A DNA stretch of 64,000 nt from Labia minor (Eukaryota > Arthropoda > Insecta > Dermaptera > Spongiphoridae): NCBI GenBank assembly GCA_963082975.1, contig OY720344.1:2170001-2234000 (forward strand). The letters run 5' to 3'. Position 1 is the stretch's first letter. The number at the start of each line of letters is the position of its first letter. Positions 1 through 11,788 of the stretch are shown here, piece after piece. The notes under the pieces are model-generated. The model was not told where the DNA came from and ran no database searches. It saw only the letters and a list, made by a program, of their open reading frames with translations. A program made the translations under genes and the position numbers.

Positions 1-55
1 TTATTATTTATTTTTAAAAATTTCATTTTTTAATTTTCCCGTAAAAATTATGAAA

Positions 56-73
56 GGTCATCGTAGGATGACC
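56..73. other. Conserved hairpin-capable dyad of the monomer (representative copy)
   Basis: GGTCATC and GATGACC are perfect 7-bp inverted repeats around a 4-base loop, GTAG here. The same dyad recurs once per monomer through the window, at roughly 390 sites. In most copies the loop is GTAG or TTAG. A third class reads GGTCATATTAGGATGACC, which breaks the innermost pair. The palindrome CCTAGG overlaps the right arm by two bases. With the following TTTTCGGC this is the only G+C-rich part of the monomer. It could be a protein-binding dyad or extrude as a short cruciform; neither is shown here. Confidence 0.9.
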
Positions 74-2129
74 CTAGGTTTTCGGTATAAAAAAATAATT
101 ATTCATCAGAAATATCAATAATATATTTTTTTAATATTTTTATGAAGTAAAATGAACGAATTTATTATTTTTTTTAAAACATTTCATTTTTTAATTTTCC
201 CGTAAAAATTATGAAAGGTCATCGTAGGATGACCCTAGGTTTTCGGCATAAAAAAATAATTATTCATCAGAAATATCAATAATATATTTTTTTAATATTT
301 TTATGATGTAAAATGAACGAATTTATTATTTATTTTTTAAAATTTCATTTTTTAATTTTCCCGTAAAAATTATGAAAGGTCATCGTAGGATGACCCTAGG
401 TTTTCGGCATAAAAAATAATTTTTAGTAAGAAATATGAATAATATATTTTTTTAATATTTTAATGATGTAAAATGAACGAATTTATTATTTATTTTTTAA
501 AATTTCATTTTTTAATTTTCCCGTAAAAATTATGAAAGGTCATCGTAGGATGACCCTAGGTTTTCGGCATAAAAAATAATTTTTAGTAAGAAATATGAAT
601 AATATATTTTTTTAATATTTTTATGATGTAAAATGAACGAATTTATTATTTATTTTTAAAAATTTCATTTTTTAATTTTACCGTAAAAATTATGAAAGGT
701 CATCGTAGGATGACCCTAGGTTTTCGGCATAAAAAATTAATTATTCATCAGAAATATCAATAATATATTTTTTTAATATTTTTATGATGTAAAATGAACG
801 AATTTATTATTTATTTTTTATAATTTCATTTTTTAATTTTCCCGTAAAAATTATGAAAGGTCATCTTAGGATGACCCTAGGTTTTCGGCATAAAAAAATA
901 ATTATTCATCAGAAATATCAATAATATATTTTTTTAATATTTTTATGATGTAAAATGAACGAATTTATTATTTATTTTTTAAAATTTCATTTTTTAATTT
1001 TCCCGTAAAAATTATGAAAGGTCATCGTAGGATGACCCTAGGTTTTCGGTATAAAAAAATAATTATTCATCAGAAATATCAATAATATAGTTTTTTAATA
1101 TTTTTATGATGTAAAATGAACGAATTTATTATTTATTTTTAAAACATTTCATTTTTTAATTTTCCCGTAAAAATTATGAAAGGTCATCGTAGGATGACCC
1201 TAGGTTTTCGGCATAAAAAAATAATTTTTAGTTAGAAATATGAATAATATATTTTTTTAATATTTTTATGATGTAAAATGAACGAATTTATTATTTATTT
1301 TTAAAACATTTCATTTTTTCATTTTCCCGTAAAAATTATGAAAGGTCATCTTAGGATGACCCTAGGTTTTCGGCATAAAAAAATAATTTTTAGTTAGAAA
1401 TATGAATAATATATTTTTTTAATATTTTTATGATGTAAAATGAACGAATTTATTATTTATTTTTAAAAATTTCATTTTTTAATTTTCCCGTAAAAATTAT
1501 GAAAGGTCATCGTAGGATGACCCTAGGTTTTCAACATAAAAAATTAATTATTCATCAGAAATATCAATAATATATTTTTTTAATATTTTTATGTTGTAAA
1601 ATGAACGAATTTATTATTTATTTTTTAAAATTTCATTTTTTAATTTTCCCGTAAGAATTATGAAAGGTCATCTTAGGATGACCCTAGGTTTTCGGCATAA
1701 AAAATAATTTTTAGTAAGAAATATGAATAATATATTTTTTTAATATTTTAATGATGTAAAATGAACGAATTTATTATTTATTTTTTAAAATTTCATTTTT
1801 TAATTTTCCCGTAAAAATTATGAAAGGTCATCGTAGGATGACCCTAGGTTTTCGGCATAAAAAATAATTTTTAGTAAGAAATATGAATAATATATTTTTT
1901 TAATATTTTTATGATGTAAAATGAACGAATTTATTATTTATTTTTAAAAATTTCATTTTTTAATTTTACCGTAAAAATTATGAAAGGTCATCGTAGGATG
2001 ACCCTAGGTTTTCGGCATAAAAAATTAATTATTCATCAGAAATATCAATAATATATTTTTTTAATATTTTTATGATGTAAAATGAACGAATTTATTATTT
2101 ATTTTTTATAATTTCATTTTTTAATTTTC

Positions 2130-4978
2130 CCGTAAAAATTATGAAAGGTCATCTTAGGATGACCCTAGGTTTTCGGCATAAAAAAATAATTATTCATCAG
2201 AAATATGAATAATATATTTTTTTAATATTTTTATGATGTAAAATGAACGAATTTATTATTTATTTTTAAAACATTTAATTTTTTAATTTTCCCGTAAAAA
2301 TTATGAAAGGTCATCGTAGGATGACCCTAGGTTTTCGGCATAAAAAATTAATTATTCAACAGAAATATCAATAATATATTTTTTTAATATTTTTATGATG
2401 TAAAATGAACGAATTTATTATTTATTTTTAAAAATTTCATTTTTTAATTTTCCCGTAAAAATTATGAAAGGTCATATTAGGATGACCCTAGGTTTTCGGC
2501 ATAAAAAAATAATTATTCATCAGAAATATCAATAATATATTTTTTTAATATTTTTATGATGTAAAATGAACGAATTTATTATTTATTTTTAAAACATTTC
2601 ATTTTTTCATTTTCCCGTAAAAATTATGAAAGGTCATCGTAGGATGACCCTAGGTTTTCGGCATAAAAAAATAATTTTTAGTTAGAAATATGAATAATAT
2701 ATTTTTTTAATATTTTTATGATGTAAAATGAACGAATTTATTATTTATTTTTAAAAATTTCATTTTTTAATTTTCCCGTAAAAATTATGAAAGGTCATCG
2801 TAGGATGACCCTAGGTTTTCGGCATAAAAAATAATTTTTAGTAAGAAATATGAATAATATATTTTTTTAATATTTTTATGATGTAAAATGAACGAATTTA
2901 TTATTTATTTTTAAAAATTTCATTTTTTATTTTTCCCGTAAAAATTATGAAAGGTCATCGTAGGATGACCCTAGGTTTAGGAAATATCAATAATATATTT
3001 TTTTAATATTTTTATGATGTAAAATGAACGAATTTATTATATTTTTTAAAACATTTCATTTTTTAATTTTCCCGTAAAAATTATGAAAGGTCATCGTAGG
3101 ATGACCCTAAGTTTAGGAAATATCCATAATATATTTTTTTAATATTTTTATGATGTAAAATGAACGAATTTATTATTTATTTTTAAAAATTTCATTTTTT
3201 AATTTTCCCGTAAAAATTATGAAAGGTCATCGTAGGATGACCCTAGGTTTTCGGCATAAAAAATAATTATTCATCAGAAATATCAATAATATATTTTTTT
3301 AATATTTTTATGACGTAAAATGAACGAATTTATTATTTATTTTTTAAAATTTCATTTTTTAATTTTCCCGTAAAAATTATGAAAGGTCATCGTAGGATGA
3401 CCCTAGGTTTTCGGTATAAAAAAATAATTATTCATCAGAAATATCAATAATATATTTTTTTAATATTTTTATGAAGTAAAATGAACGAATTTATTATTTT
3501 TTTTAAAACATTTCATTTTTTAATTTTCCCGTAAAAATTATGAAAGGTCATCGTAGGATGACCCTAGGTTTTCGGCATAAAAAATAATTATTCATCAGAA
3601 ATATCAATAATTTATTTTTTTAATATTTTTATGTTGTAAAATGAACGAATTTATTATTTATTTTTTAAAATTTCATTTTTTAATTTTCCCGTAAAAATTA
3701 TGAAAGGTCATCTTAGGATGACCCTAGGTTTTCGGCATAAAAAATAATTTTTAGTAAGAAATATGAATAATATATTTTTTTAATATTTTTATGATGTAAA
3801 ATGAACGAATTTATTATTTATTTTTAAAACATTTCATTTTTTAATTTTTCCGTAAAAATTATGAAAGGTCATCTTAGGATGACCCTAGGTTTTCGGCATA
3901 AAAAAATAATTTTTAGTTAGAAATATGAATAATATATTTTTTTTATATTTTTATGATGTAAAATGAACGAATTTATTATTTATTTTTAAAAATTTCATTT
4001 TTTAATTTTCCCGTAAAAATTATGAAAGGTCATCGTAGGATGACCCTAGGTTTTCGGCATAAAAAATAATTTTTAGTAAGAAATATGAATAATATATTTT
4101 TTTAATATTTTTATGATGTAAAATGAACGAATTTATTATTTATTTTTAAAAATTTCATTTTTTAATTTTCCCGTAAAAATTATGAAAGGTCATCTTAGGA
4201 TGACCCTAGGTTTTCGGCATAAAAAAATAATTTTTAGTTAGAAATATGAATAATATATTTTTTTTATATTTTTATGATGTAAAATGAACGAATTTATTAT
4301 TTATTTTTTAAAATTTCATTTTTTAATTTTCCCGTAAAAATTATGAAAGGTCATCGTAGGATGACCCTAGGTTTTCGGCATAAAAAATAATTTTTAGTAA
4401 GAAATATGAATAATATATTTTTTTAATATTTTTATGATGTAAAATGAAGGAATTTATTATTTATTTTTAAAAATTTCATTTTTTTAATTTTCCCGTAAAA
4501 ATTATGAAAGGTCATCTTAGGATGACCCTAGGTTTTCGGCATAAAAAAATAATTTTTACTTAGAAATATGAATAATATATTTTTTTAATATTTTTATGAT
4601 GTAAAATGAACGAATTTATTATTTATTTTTAAAAATTTCATTTTTTAATTTTCCCGTAAAAATTATGAAAGGTCATCGTAGGATGACCCTAGGTTTTCGG
4701 CATAAAAAAATAATTATTCATCAGAAATATCAATAATATATTTTTTTAATATTTTTATGATGTAAAATGAACGAATTTATTATTTATTTTTAAAACATTT
4801 CATTTTTTAATTTTCCCGTAAAAATTATAAAAGGTCATCGTAGGATGACTCTAGGTTTTCGGCATAAAAAAATACTTATTCATCAGAAATATCAATAATA
4901 TATTTTTTTAATATTATTATGATGTAAAATGAACGAATTTATTATTTATTTTTAAAACATTTCATTTTTTAATTTTTC
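2130..4978 (+). repeat. 18-monomer higher-order repeat, copy 1 (period 2848 bp)
   Basis: Diagnostic variants here recur 2848 bp downstream: ATTATTCAAC at 2351 and 5199, and the deleted junction CTAGGTTTAG at 2971 and 5819. The unit holds about 16 full monomers and two 136-bp monomers, which accounts for the period. A partial third copy lies 11,993 bp downstream of copy 1, at about 14.1-15.05 kb. The ends are placed where matching stops and are good to about one monomer. Confidence 0.85.
2953..3224 (+). repeat. Pair of 136-bp deleted monomers
   Basis: Cores at 2953, 3089 and 3225 are 136 bp apart instead of 160-161. The segment from after TAGGTTT to the end of CATCAG is replaced by AGG, so CTAGGTTT runs directly into AGGAAATATC, a net loss of 25 bases. 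The second monomer also has CTAAGTTTAGG and ATATCCAT, so the two members can be told apart. The dyad core is kept in both. Confidence 0.92.
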
Positions 4979-7830
4979 CGTAAAAATTATGAAAGGTCAT
5001 CTTAGGATGACCCTAGGTTTTCGGCATAAAAAAATAATTATTCATCAGAAATATGAATAATATATTTTTTTAATATTTTTATGATGTAAAATGAACGAAT
5101 TTATTATTTATTTTTAAAACATTTAATTTTTTAATTTTCCCGTAAAAATTATGAAAGGTCATCGTAGGATGACCCTAGGTTTTCGGCATAAAAAATTAAT
5201 TATTCAACAGAAATATCAATAATATATTTTTTTAATATTTTTATGATGTAAAATGAACGAATTTATTATTTATTTTTAAAAATTTCATTTTTTAATTTTC
5301 CCGTAAAAATTATGAAAGGTCATATTAGGATGACCCTAGGTTTTCGGCATAAAAAAATAATTATTCATCAGAAATATCAATAATATATTTTTTTAATATT
5401 TTTATGATGTAAAATGAACGAATTTATTATTTATTTTTAAAACATTTCATTTTTTCATTTTCCCGTAAAAATTATGAAAGGTCATCGTAGGATGACCCTA
5501 GGTTTTCGGCATAAAAAAATAATTTTTAGTTAGAAATATGAATAATATATTTTTTTAATATTTTTATGATGTAAAATGAACGAATTTATTATTTATTTTT
5601 AAAAATTTCATTTTTTAATTTTCCCGTAAAAATTATGAAAGGTCATCGTAGGATGACCCTAGGTTTTCGGCATAAAAAATAATTTTTAGTAAGAAATATG
5701 AATAATATATTTTTTTAATATTTTTATGATGTAAAATGAACGAATTTATTATTTATTTTTAAAAATTTCATTTTTTATTTTTCCCGTAAAAATTATGAAA
5801 GGTCATCGTAGGATGACCCTAGGTTTAGGAAATATCAATAATATATTTTTTTAATATTTTTATGATGTAAAATGAACGAATTTATTATATTTTTTAAAAC
5901 ATTTCATTTTTTAATTTTCCCGTAAAAATTATGAAAGGTCATCGTAGGATGACCCTAAGTTTAGGAAATATCCATAATATATTTTTTTAATATTTTTATG
6001 ATGTAAAATGAACGAATTTATTATTTATTTTTAAAAATTTCATTTTTTAATTTTCCCGTAAAAATTATGAAAGGTCATCGTAGGATGACCCTAGGTTTTC
6101 GGCATAAAAAATAATTATTCATCAGAAATATCAATAATATATTTTTTTAATATTTTTATGACGTAAAATGAACGAATTTATTATTTATTTTTTAAAATTT
6201 CATTTTTTAATTTTCCCGTAAAAATTATGAAAGGTCATCGTAGGATGACCCTAGGTTTTCGGTATAAAAAAATAATTATTCATCAGAAATATCAATAATA
6301 TATTTTTTTAATATTTTTATGAAGTAAAATGAACGAATTTATTATTTTTTTTAAAACATTTCATTTTTTAATTTTCCCGTAAAAATTATGAAAGGTCATC
6401 GTAGGATGACCCTAGGTTTTCGGCATAAAAAATAATTATTCATCAGAAATATCAATAATTTATTTTTTTAATATTTTTATGTTGTAAAATGAACGAATTT
6501 ATTATTTATTTTTTAAAATTTCATTTTTTAATTTTCCCGTAAAAATTATGAAAGGTCATCTTAGGATGACCCTAGGTTTTCGGCATAAAAAATAATTTTA
6601 TTAAGAAATATGAATAATATATTTTTTTAATATTTTTATGATGTAAAATGAACGAATTTATTATTTATTTTTAAAACATTTCATTTTTTAATTTTTCCGT
6701 AAAAATTATGAAAGGTCATCTTAGGATGACCCTAGGTTTTCGGCATAAAAAAATAATTTTTAGTTAGAAATATGAATAATATATTTTTTTTATATTTTTA
6801 TGATGTAAAATGAACGAATTTATTATTTATTTTTAAAAATTTCATTTTTTAATTTTCCCGTAAAAATTATGAAAGGTCATCGTAGGATGACCCTAGGTTT
6901 TCGGCATAAAAAATAATTTTTAGTAAGAAATATGAATAATATATTTTTTTAATATTTTTATGATGTAAAATGAACGAATTTATTATTTATTTTTAAAAAT
7001 TTCATTTTTTAATTTTCCCGTAAAAATTATGAAAGGTCATCTTAGGATGACCCTAGGTTTTCGGCATAAAAAAATAATTTTTAGTTAGAAATATGAATAA
7101 TATATTTTTTTTATATTTTTATGATGTAAAATGAACGAATTTATTATTTATTTTTTAAAATTTCATTTTTTAATTTTCCCGTAAAAATTATGAAAGGTCA
7201 TCGTAGGATGACCCTAGGTTTTCGGCATAAAAAATAATTTTTAGTAAGAAATATGAATAATATATTTTTTTAATATTTTTATGATGTAAAATGAAGGAAT
7301 TTATTATTTATTTTTAAAAATTTCATTTTTTTAATTTTCCCGTAAAAATTATGAAAGGTCATCTTAGGATGACCCTAGGTTTTCGGCATAAAAAAATAAT
7401 TTTTACTTAGAAATATGAATAATATATTTTTTTAATATTTTTATGATGTAAAATGAACGAATTTATTATTTATTTTTAAAAATTTCATTTTTTAATTTTC
7501 CCGTAAAAATTATGAAAGGTCATCGTAGGATGACCCTAGGTTTTCGGCATAAAAAAATAATTATTCATCAGAAATATCAATAATATATTTTTTTAATATT
7601 TTTATGATGTAAAATGAACGAATTTATTATTTATTTTTAAAACATTTCATTTTTTAATTTTCCCGTAAAAATTATAAAAGGTCATCGTAGGATGACTCTA
7701 GGTTTTCGGCATAAAAAAATACTTATTCATCAGAAATATCAATAATATATTTTTTTAATATTATTATGATGTAAAATGAACGAATTTATTATTTATTTTT
7801 AAAACATTTCATTTTTTAATTTTTCCGTAA
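4979..7830 (+). repeat. 18-monomer higher-order repeat, copy 2
   Basis: Tandem copy of the preceding unit. The distinctive monomer with GATGACTCTAGG and TACTTATTC, core at 4833, reappears with its core at 7680. That offset is 2847 rather than 2848 because copy 2 has lost one base near 6597, where the text reads TAATTTTATTAAG instead of TAATTTTTAGTAAG. By eye the two copies differ at only a few positions, so the duplication looks recent. Confidence 0.85.
5801..6072 (+). repeat. Pair of 136-bp deleted monomers, second copy
   Basis: Same two deleted monomers as at 2953-3224, with cores at 5801, 5937 and 6073. Both private variants of the second member (CTAAGTTTAGG, ATATCCAT) are present. They lie 2848 bp from the first pair, which anchors the tandem duplication. 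Confidence 0.92.
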
Positions 7831-10800
7831 AAATTATGAAAGGTCATCGTAGGATGACCCTAGGTTTTCGGCATAAAAAAATAATTATTCATCAGAAATA
7901 TCAATAATATATTTTTTTAATATTTTTATGACGTAAAATGAACGAATTTATTATTTATTTTTTAAAATTTCATTTTTTAATTTTCCCGTAAAAATTATGA
8001 AAGGTCATCGTAGGATGACCCTAGGTTTTCGGCATAAAAAATAATTTTTAGTAAGAAATATGAATAATATATTTTTTTAATATTTTTATGATGTAAAATG
8101 AACGAATTTATTATTTATTTTTAAAAATTTCATTTTTTAATTTTCCCGTAAAAATTATGAAAGGTCATCTTAGGATGACCCTAGGTTTTCGGCATAAAAA
8201 AATAATTTTTACTTAGAAATATGAATAATATATTTTTTTAATATTTTTATGATGTAAAATGAACGAATTTATTATTTATTTTTAAAAATTTCATTTTTTA
8301 ATTTTCCCGTAAAAATTATGAAAGGTCATCGTAGGATGACCCTAGGTTTTCGGCATAAAAAAATAATTTTTAGTAAGAAATATGAATAACATATTTTTTT
8401 AATATTTTTATGATGTAAAATGAACGAATTTATTATTTATTTTTTAAAATTTCATTTTTTAATTTTCCCATAAAAATTATGAAAGGTCATCTTAGGATGA
8501 CCCTAGGTTTTCGGCATAAAAAAATAATTTTTCATCAGAAATATCAATAATATATTGTTTTAATATTTTTATGATGTAAAATGAACGAATTTATTATTTA
8601 TTTTTAAAACATTTCATTTTTTAATTTTCCCGTAAAAATTATGAAAGGTCATCTTAGGATGACCCTAGGTCTTCGGCATAAAAAAATAATTATTCATCAG
8701 AAATATAAATAATATAGTTTTTTAATATTTTTATGATGTAAAATCAACGAATTTATTATATATTTTTAAAAATTTCATTTTTTACTTTTCCCGTAAAAAT
8801 TATGAAAGGTCTTCTTAGGATGACCCTAGGTTTTCGGCATAAAAAATTAATTATTCATCAGAAATATCAATAATATATTTTTTTAATATTTTTATGATGT
8901 AAAATGAACGAATTTATTATTTATTTTTTAAAATTTCATTTTTTAATTTTCCCGTAAAAATTATGAAAGGTCATCGTAGGATGACCCTAGGTTTTCGGTA
9001 TAAAAAAATAATTATTTATCAGAAATATCAATAATATATTTTTTTAATATTTTTATGAAGTAAAATGAACGAATTTATTATTTTTTTTAAAACATTTCAT
9101 TTTTTAATTTTCCCGTAAAAATTATGAAAGGTCATCGTAGGATGACCCTAGGTTTTCGGCATAAAAAAATAATTATTCATCAGAAATATCAATAATATAT
9201 TTTTTTAATATTTTTATGTTGTAAAATGAACGAATTTATTATTTATTTTTTAAAATTTCATTTTTTAATTTTCCCGTAAAAATTATGAAAGGTCATCTTA
9301 GGATGACCCTAGGTTTTCGGCATAAAAAATAATTTTTAGTAAGAAATATGAATAATATATTTTTTTAATATTTTTATGATGTAAAATGAACGAATTTATT
9401 ATTTATTTTTAAAAATTTCATTTTTTAATTTTTCCGTAAAAATTATGAAAGGTCATCTTAATATGACCCTAGGTTTTCGGCATAAAAAAATAATTTTTAG
9501 TTAGAAATATGAATAATATATTTTTTTAATATTTTTATGATGTAAAATGAACGAATTTATTATTTATTTTTAAAAATTTCATTTTTTAATTTTCCCGTAA
9601 AAATTATGAAAGGTCATCTTAGGATGACCCTAGGTTTTCGGCATAAAAAAATACTTATTCATCAGTAATATCAATAATATATTTTTTTAATATTTTTATG
9701 ATGTAAAATGAACGAATTTATTATTTATTTTTAAAACATTTCATTTTTTAATTTTCCCGTAAAAATTATGAAAGGTCATCGTAGGATGACCCTAAGTTTT
9801 CGGCATAAAAAAATAATTATTCATCAGAAATATCAATAATATATTTTTTTAATATTTTTATGATGTAAAATGAACGAATTTATTATTTATTTTTAAAAAT
9901 TTCATTTTTTAATTTTCCCGTAAAAATTATGAAAGGTCATCTTAGGATGACCCTAGGTTTTCGGCATAAAAAAATAATTATTCATCAGAAATATCAATAA
10001 TATATTTTTTTAATATTTTTATGTTGTAAAATGAACGAATTTATTATTTATTTTTAAAAATTTCATTTTTTAATTTTCCCGTAAAAATTATGAAAGGTTA
10101 TCTTAGGATGACCCTAGGTTTTCGGCATAAAAAATTAATTATTCATCAGAAATATCAATAATATATTTTTTTAATATTTTTATGATGTAAAATGAACGAA
10201 TTTATTATTTATTTTTTAAAATTTCATTTTTTAATTTTCCCGTAAAAATTATGAAAGGTCATCTTAGGATGACCCTAGGTTTTCGGCATAAAAAATTAAT
10301 TATTCATCAGAAATATCAATAATATATTTTTTTAATATTTTTATGATGTAAAATGAACGAATTTATTATTTATTTTTTAAAATTTCATTTTTTAATTTTC
10401 CCGTAAAAATTATGAAAGGTCATCGTAGGATGACCCTAGGTTTTCGGTATAAAAAAATAATTATTCATCAGAAATATCAATAATATAGTTTTTTAATATT
10501 TTTATGATGTAAAATGAACGAATTTATTATTTATTTTTAAAACATTTCATTTTTTAATTTTCCCGTAAAAATTATGAAAGGTCATCGTAGGATGACCCTA
10601 GGTTTTCGGCATAAAAAAATAATTTTTAGTTAGAAATATGAATAATATATTTTTTTAATATTTTTATGATGTAAAATGAACGAATTTATTATTTATTTTT
10701 AAAACATTTCATTTTTTCATTTTCCCGTAAAAATTATGAAAGGTCATCTTAGGATGACCCTAGGTTTTCGGCATAAAAAAATAATTTTTAGTTAGAAATA

Positions 10801-11287
10801 TGAATAATATATTTTTTTAATATTTTTATGATGTAAAATGAACGAATTTATTATTTATTTTTAAAAATTTCATTTTTTAATTTTCCCGTAAAAATTATGA
10901 AAGGTCATCGTAGGATGACCCTAGGTTTTCAACATAAAAAATTAATTATTCATCAGAAATATCAATAATATATTTTTTTAATATTTTTATGTTGTAAAAT
11001 GAACGAATTTATTATTTATTTTTTAAAATTTCATTTTTTAATTTTCCCGTAAGAATTATGAAAGGTCATCTTAGGATGACCCTAGGTTTTCGGCATAAAA
11101 AAATAATTTTTAGTAAGAAATATGAATAATATATTTTTTTAATATTTTTATGATGTAATATGAACGAATTTATTATTTATTTATAAAAATTTCATTTTTT
11201 AATTTTCCCGTAAAAATTATGAAAGGTCATCTTAGGATGACCCTAGGTTTTCGGCATAAAAAATTAATTATTCATCAGAAATATCAA

Positions 11288-11291
11288 TAAT
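11288..11291. other. Target site duplication, left (TAAT)
   Basis: The satellite reads ATATCAA-TAAT and then stops at the inserted TGTAAGG. The same TAAT follows the other end of the insert. Removing the insert and one TAAT restores the normal monomer text ATCAATAATATATTTT. Confidence 0.85.
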
Positions 11292-11367
11292 TGTAAGGGG
11301 GGAGCCACGTTGGGTGTCAAATTGTAAGGGGGGAGGCCCACAGTGGATGCCAACAGGCCCCTTACAA
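11291..11367 (+). repeat. Direct and inverted copies of the LTR terminal sequence
   Basis: TTGTAAGGGG occurs at 11291-11300 and 11322-11331, 31 bp apart, each followed by GGAG and a similar CC-CAC-GTGG-TG-CAA stretch. Its exact reverse complement CCCCTTACAA lies at 11358-11367. The terminal motif is therefore present as an imperfect 31-bp tandem duplication plus an inverted copy that could form a 10-bp stem with a 26-base loop. The true element end is taken as 11292 because only that position gives the TAAT duplication. Confidence 0.8.
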
Positions 11368-11515
11368 GGAGGAGGGAAGAAGGGGGAGAGAAGGGAGGGA
11401 AAATGTGATAGTAGAGAGAAGAGGGGAAATGGGAGAGGGAAAAATGGATCTTATGTGGAGAGGGAAAAAAAGAGTTTAAGGTCTCCACAGGTAGGCAGGT
11501 GGATATCTTCTTGAA
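11364..11515 (+). other. Purine-rich tract within the LTR
   Basis: The + strand is dominated by G and A in runs such as GGAGGAGGGAAGAAGGGGGA and GAGGGAAAAAAAGAG. It is very unlike the surrounding satellite. The strand asymmetry produces two short overlapping open frames (74 codons on the minus strand, 66 on the plus) that look like composition artefacts. The tract could form triplex or G-quadruplex structures; that is inference. Confidence 0.75.
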
Positions 11516-11680
11516 GGGGGAAAATATTACCCGCAGCTGCAGAGAACAAACTACCTTTCCTCCAATGGTCCAGCAGAGATGAGATTACTTGGGCGCCATG
11601 CTATACTCATGGGTAAAGCAGATTTAATGAGACTGGTCAATAAGGATGTAGTTTAAGTTAAATTGAAAAACGGTTGTTTA
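11516..11680 (+). other. Unique LTR interior, no recognised feature
   Basis: Mixed-composition DNA between the purine-rich tract and the internal tandem repeats. It contains CGCAGCTGCAG, with an E-box-like CAGCTG. I see no gene or repeat. Confidence 0.5.
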
Positions 11681-11788
11681 AAAGAAAATGTATAATTATA
11701 AGAAATATTATATTACTTCTCCACCATGGGAGTCAAAGAAAATGTATAATTATAAAAAATATTATATTACTTATCCACCATGGGAGTC
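11681..11788 (+). repeat. 54-bp tandem repeat inside the LTR (2 copies)
   Basis: AAAGAAAATGTATAATTATA starts at 11681 and again at 11735, exactly 54 bp later. Each copy continues through a TATTATATTACTT segment into CCACCATGGGAGTCA (11721 and 11775). The copies differ by a few substitutions. Confidence 0.88.

Larger units (their letters stand above)
1..11291 (+). repeat. AT-rich ~160-bp satellite array, domain I, left part
   Basis: Continuous head-to-tail satellite. Successive GGTCAT cores fall at 56, 217, 378, 538, 698 and 859, giving a unit of 160-161 bp. Each monomer has a core (GGTCATC, 4-base loop, GATGACC, then CTAGG), a TTTTCGGCAT segment, a variable A/T segment of two main types, a long T tract ending in AATATTTTTATGATG, the string AAAATGAACGAATTT, a second A/T-rich stretch, and TTTTCCCGTAAAAATTATG leading into the next core. 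I count about 32 G or C per 160 bases. All copies have the same orientation. Domain-typical variants are TTTTCGGTAT, ATGAAGTAAAATG, TTTTTACTTAG and 136-bp deleted monomers. No gene is present; in-frame TAA/TAG stops recur in every monomer. A centromeric or pericentromeric role is inferred from architecture only. Confidence 0.97.

Noticed and set aside
56-73. Rho-independent terminator or tRNA-like hairpin
   Set aside because: A 7-bp stem repeated in every monomer with no T run directly after it and no gene nearby; satellite dyad is the better reading.
11264-11488. 74-codon open frame on the minus strand
   Set aside because: It starts in satellite, crosses the LTR border, and reads the complement of the purine-rich tract as Ser/Pro/Leu/Phe-rich text. 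No domain; composition artefact.
11314-11514. 66-codon open frame on the plus strand
   Set aside because: Gly/Arg/Lys/Glu-rich translation of the purine-rich tract, overlapping the minus-strand frame. No domain or support for expression.
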